Below, piece by piece: positions 20,053-23,131 of a DNA stretch of 23,131 bases. The notes beneath the pieces are model-generated. The model saw only the letters and a program-made list of their open reading frames with translations. It had not been told where the DNA came from and searched no databases. The first letter of the stretch is position 1, and the number at the start of each line of letters is the position of its first letter. Source of the stretch: CAYPEZ01 sp964622275 (GTDB lineage: Bacteria > Patescibacteriota > Minisyncoccia > Phycocordibacterales > UBA6899); assembly GCA_964622275.1 (NCBI GenBank), contig CAZUMX010000014.1, positions 1 to 23,131 on the forward strand, written 5' to 3'. The position numbers were made by a program, and so were the translations under genes.

Positions 20053-22085
20053 GAGAGACCAATCAATCTTTTCTTTTGATCCACCGCACGAATGCGAGCA
20101 CGAATGGGATCTCCCAAGCGAAAAATCTTTTTCTCTCGTGTACCCACCATCCGATGCTTGCTTTCTTCGTATGTGTAAATATCGTCTTCGAGATCATTAA
20201 TGTGGATCATGCCTTCGGTCCCCGTTTCTTCTTCCTCCACAAAGATTCCCCATGGAGCCACGCCAGCAATCTTTCCTTTCCACACTGCACCAACCTTGTC
20301 TGCCCAATACTCTACTTGCTTGTAGCGGATTGACGCACGCTCTGCTTCTGTTGCAGAAATCTCCATTTCGGTTGAATATCGTGCCATGCGTTCATGATTC
20401 GCAAGTTCTTTTGTGGACACCTTTTCTTTGCGAAGGTATCGATCGAGAAGTCTGTGTACCATAGTGTCAGGGTAGCGTCGAATAGGGGATGTGAAGTGTG
20501 TGTAGTGCTGGAATCCAAGACCAAAATGCCCGATATTCTTTGTAGAATAGATCGCTGTCGCCATCGCACGAATGGATGCAATGTGCACATAAGATTTTTC
20601 AGCCATGTGTTCTACTTGCGCAAGCATCGCATTGATATCTCGGCCAGTGATTTCTGTACCTGGTTTTCGTGTGGTAATCCCAAGTGTACGGACAAACTCT
20701 TCAAGATCGCGCATTTTATCCTCGTTCGGTTCTCCATGGATACGATAGACAAAGACTTGTTGTTCAGAGGGGATGTGCTTCGAGACCCACTCTGTCACCT
20801 TGCGATTAGCGAGAAGCATAAATTCCTCGATGAGCTTATTTGCATCCTTAAGCTCTTTCTTATAGATCCGCAAAACATTTCCTCGGGGTCCGAGCTCACA
20901 TCGTACTTCTTGAGATTGAAACTCCACGGCACCCTCTGCGATGCGTTGTGTGCGGAATATTTTTGCTAGACGATCGAGTGAGAGGATGGCGTCCCGTAAT
21001 TCTTCTGAGCGTCCTTCGATCACATCCTGTGCTTCTTCGTAGGTGAAACGATGGGCTGAATGAATCACTCCTTTGCCGTACCACTCGCCAACAATGCCTC
21101 CCGCCGGAGTGATTTCAAATACCGCAGAAAAAGTGAGTCGATCTACATGAGGCTTCAGTGAGCATAAATCATTTGAGAGTCGCTCGGGAAGCATAGGGAT
21201 CGTGCGGTCGACGAGGTACACACTGGTTGCCCGCCTTGCTGCCTCGCGATCAAGCGCAGTTCCAGGTTTGACATAGTGCGACACATCAGCAATATGAATA
21301 CCAATCTCGTAGTTTCCATTTGGAAGCTTTTGCCACGACAGGGCATCGTCAAAATCTTTCGCATCTTTGGGGTCGATGGTGAAGGTGAGAGTATGACGAA
21401 AATCCCTTCGTCCCGCAAAATCTTTTTCACTGATAGCAGGAATCGCACGGGCCTCGGCCTCCACATCTTTAGGAAAGAGTCCATCAAATCCTCGGTCGAG
21501 AGCAATTGCGCGCACTTCTGTATCATGCTCTCCCGGCGTACCGATCGCTTGCACTATAACCCCAATAGGATCTTCTTCGTCCGAATCCCATGCGGTAATC
21601 TCAGCCAAGACTTTTATTCCAGGAGTGATTCCTTGTGCTGATGTTGGGTCAATATAAATATCTCGGTACATCTTGTTGTCATCGGCAACAACAAAAAGCG
21701 CTCCCTTATTTTTATGTAGTACACCAACAAATTGCGATTTGTTGCGATGGAGAATGCCGACAACTTCACCTTGAGGTTTTCCTCCCGCAACACGTGAGAG
21801 AACGCGGACCTCTACTTCATCATTATGAAGGGCGGTATGAAGAAACGCACTCCCGATTTCAATTTCTGTATGCGGGTCTGTTGGAACTCGGCGAATGTAT
21901 CCATTGCCATTGCCACCAATACGAATCTCTCCTGTGATCACGCTCTGGTGCGATGGAGATGAGGGACGAAATTCTCTTTGTGGGCGCTTGCCGCCTGATC
22001 GTGAAGGTTTTTTCGGGTGTGATGCGTGATGACTTTTTTTATGGTTGTGTTTTGCGCCTATGCGTTTTGAGTGTTTCTTGTTCAT
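20034..22085 (-). CDS. rnr: Ribonuclease R (RNB-family 3'-5' exoribonuclease)
   Basis: A 683-residue processive exoribonuclease. Order: a basic, His/Lys-rich start (about 1-45) in place of the usual winged-helix region, cold-shock-type OB domains (GEIRIGGNGNGYIRR onward), the RNB catalytic domain with FTIDPKDAKDFDDALS (D238, D244, D246, D247), and a C-terminal S1 domain (VWKGKIAGVAPWGIFVE). E. coli RNase R has about 813 residues, so this is a short form. Its ATG overlaps the stop codon of the upstream PH-domain gene by 4 bases (ATGA), showing translational coupling, and its stop codon lies in the shared terminator. Confidence 0.95.
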   Translation of the reverse strand: MNKKHSKRIGAKHNHKKSHHASHPKKPSRSGGKRPQREFRPSSPSHQSVITGEIRIGGNGNGYIRRVPTDPHTEIEIGSAFLHTALHNDEVEVRVLSRVAGGKPQGEVVGILHRNKSQFVGVLHKNKGALFVVADDNKMYRDIYIDPTSAQGITPGIKVLAEITAWDSDEEDPIGVIVQAIGTPGEHDTEVRAIALDRGFDGLFPKDVEAEARAIPAISEKDFAGRRDFRHTLTFTIDPKDAKDFDDALSWQKLPNGNYEIGIHIADVSHYVKPGTALDREAARRATSVYLVDRTIPMLPERLSNDLCSLKPHVDRLTFSAVFEITPAGGIVGEWYGKGVIHSAHRFTYEEAQDVIEGRSEELRDAILSLDRLAKIFRTQRIAEGAVEFQSQEVRCELGPRGNVLRIYKKELKDANKLIEEFMLLANRKVTEWVSKHIPSEQQVFVYRIHGEPNEDKMRDLEEFVRTLGITTRKPGTEITGRDINAMLAQVEHMAEKSYVHIASIRAMATAIYSTKNIGHFGLGFQHYTHFTSPIRRYPDTMVHRLLDRYLRKEKVSTKELANHERMARYSTEMEISATEAERASIRYKQVEYWADKVGAVWKGKIAGVAPWGIFVEEEETGTEGMIHINDLEDDIYTYEESKHRMVGTREKKIFRLGDPIRARIRAVDQKKRLIGLSYEKTP

Positions 22086-22666
22086 GTCGCTGGTGTTGAT
22101 GGTGTATATCCTTTTTCTTCAGTTGTTGGTGCGATGACCACATTGCGTGCTTCTTGATTCCAGTGATCAATCGCTTCATTAATTTGTTTTTTCACACTGT
22201 ATGGGTCAGTCATCATTTTTCCAACAAAATCATGCCCCTCACCAGCTGTATGAATATGAATATTTCCAAAGTTGAGAAATGTCGCAATAATGCCTTTGAC
22301 CTCAACGGTCACGTCTTGGATACGATCAATGCGGAACGTTGAGCTTTCTCGGCGAAAGAGTCCGTGCTGCTCCACTTCAAAGATGCGTTTGTCTGTGAGA
22401 ACAAGCACATCAAGAAGGTAATCTGTGACTGTGAGAAACATAGCGTTCCATATCAGAAAGAGCCAAAATGTCACAACAAAAACCCCAACCAAAAACCCTG
22501 GCCCCGAAAAGGTAAATGCCTCGCCGATAGGGAATTCCACAATCGTGAACACGAAGACGAATGGAATGATGCACATGAGAAGGTAATAAAATCCTTGCGC
22601 CAAGAGAACAAACCAGTGTTTGCGCACTACCCGAATCACTTTTTCTTGTGGATCAATTTCGATCAT
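22082..22666 (-). CDS. PH-domain (bPH2/DUF304-type) membrane protein
   Basis: A 194-residue protein with two membrane helices (about HWFVLLAQGFYYLLMCIIPF and GFLVGVFVVTFWLFLIWNAM) followed by a bacterial PH-like domain: YLLDVLVLTDKRIFEVEQHGLFRRES, then RIDRIQDVTVEVKG and FGNIHIHTAG. That order of motifs is typical of bPH2/YdbS-like proteins. Function is not established. The ATG at 22666 is chosen because it overlaps the TGA of the preceding gene (ATGA), and it likewise overlaps rnr at its own end, so the three genes are one coupled operon. Confidence 0.85.
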   Translation of the reverse strand: MIEIDPQEKVIRVVRKHWFVLLAQGFYYLLMCIIPFVFVFTIVEFPIGEAFTFSGPGFLVGVFVVTFWLFLIWNAMFLTVTDYLLDVLVLTDKRIFEVEQHGLFRRESSTFRIDRIQDVTVEVKGIIATFLNFGNIHIHTAGEGHDFVGKMMTDPYSVKKQINEAIDHWNQEARNVVIAPTTEEKGYTPSTPAT

Positions 22667-22941
22667 ACAGCAGTTGATGATGAGAGAATTGTGTAGAGGA
22701 GTGCCGAGATGACCATTCCGCCCCCAAAGACAATGACCCCAGCGTAGTACCAAAACCTTACCCGGAGCATTTCGACCTTGTCTACTCCATAGGCTTTCCA
22801 GTGGTACTCAAAAAGAAGCACCATGACCACGCCGATCACAACCCCAATCGCAGCGAGGATAAGAACGATCATTGGGGAGACCGTGACAGCTCCTTTGATA
22901 GAAGAAAAGAATGCTGTCAGATCAAATGATGGAGACACCAT
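22663..22941 (-). CDS. Small membrane protein, 92 residues
   Basis: Unknown function. Two hydrophobic helices: MIVLILAAIGVVIGVVMVLLF in outline and YYAGVIVFGGGMVISALLY, separated by a charged loop (EYHWKAYGVDKVEMLRVRF). The ATG at 22941 is preferred over the GTG at 22950 because AAGGTGG lies 5 nt upstream, one of the best ribosome sites in the window. It is the first gene of the operon with the PH-domain protein and rnr, and is divergent from rpsP. Confidence 0.75.
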   Translation of the reverse strand: MVSPSFDLTAFFSSIKGAVTVSPMIVLILAAIGVVIGVVMVLLFEYHWKAYGVDKVEMLRVRFWYYAGVIVFGGGMVISALLYTILSSSTAV

Positions 22942-22999
22942 AACGACCACCTTATTTTACCCGATAGAGGGGAGAATGTCTCCATGCCCATCCCGCACC

Positions 23000-23028
23000 T
23001 TGCAAAAGCGGTATCTTTTTGTTAGTAT
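23000..23028 (+). promoter_or_regulatory. rpsP promoter, giving a leaderless mRNA
   Basis: TTGCAA (23000-23005), 17-bp spacer, TAGTAT (23023-23028). The ATG at 23037 is 8 nt beyond the -10, so transcription should begin at or next to it. Confidence 0.6.
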
Positions 23029-23036
23029 CTTGACTC

Positions 23037-23131
23037 ATGTTAATGATCAGACTTCAGCGTGTTGGCCGAAAGAACGACCCATCCTTCCGAATGGTGGTGA
23101 TGGACTCGCGCAAAGCCGCTCAGAGTGGTCG
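23037..23131 (+). CDS. rpsP: 30S ribosomal protein S16, N-terminal part
   Basis: The first 31 codons of S16 are in the window: MLMIRLQRVGRKNDPSFRMV followed by VMDSRKAAQSG, which matches the start of the S16 family (IRLxRxGxKxxPxYRxVVxDSR). The gene runs off the right edge. No Shine-Dalgarno precedes the ATG and the -10 box is 8 nt away. It is divergent from the rnr operon. Confidence 0.93.
   Translation, partial: MLMIRLQRVGRKNDPSFRMVVMDSRKAAQSG

Noticed and set aside
1..23131. CRISPR array, tRNA or rRNA genes
   Set aside because: No regularly spaced repeats, no cloverleaf with a T-arm motif, and no rRNA-like sequence were seen.

Overview
The window looks like part of a Patescibacteria (candidate phyla radiation) genome, most likely a Parcubacteria-type lineage. 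The grounds are the reduced or fused versions of core proteins (ThrRS without a TGS domain, a 752-residue SMC, a NusB-Nudix fusion, RNase R without its usual N-terminal region), very short spacing, and a typical CPR-style surface protein. TGA is used as a stop, so the recoded Gracilibacteria/SR1 are unlikely. A 10-N gap inside gyrB shows this is a scaffolded, probably metagenomic, assembly. The lineage is inferred from gene content; no search was run.

Layout: the 3' part of gyrB (+) meets a minus-strand block of a P-loop kinase, a 110-residue unknown protein and thrS. thrS is preceded by a T-box riboswitch. Next, still on minus, come an orphan Xre/MbcA/ParS-type antitoxin-domain protein, a small membrane protein, a relic of the dnaE 3' end, an unknown 185-residue gene with its own promoter and terminator, and dnaE. 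After dnaE the strand switches to plus: rnhB, rpmF, nusB-nudix, rnc. Three small minus-strand genes lie between rnc and smc (+). An AT-rich AbiV-like gene, a pirin, a minus-strand membrane-anchored protein, a Nudix hydrolase and a surface protein follow. The last block is a translationally coupled minus-strand operon (small membrane protein, PH-domain membrane protein, rnr) divergent from rpsP, which runs off the end.

Two expression styles stand out. Core genes (thrS, dnaE, rpmF, smc, rpsP) have no clear Shine-Dalgarno sequence, and several have a -10 box so close to the start codon that the mRNA should be leaderless. The small minus-strand accessory genes are mostly self-contained cassettes: a near-consensus sigma-70 promoter with a 16-bp spacer, a good Shine-Dalgarno, one small ORF and a strong hairpin terminator, sometimes sharing bases with the stop codon. 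Two cassettes carry the same 33-bp terminator and two encode related small acidic proteins.

The strongest leads are: (1) two ~120-bp structured elements starting exactly at the stop codons of rnc and smc, with conserved inner sequence but outer stems that differ in sequence while keeping pairing; (2) a 43-bp perfect duplication of the dnaE 3' end flanking a one-gene cassette; (3) a T-box controlling thrS; (4) the cassette pattern itself.
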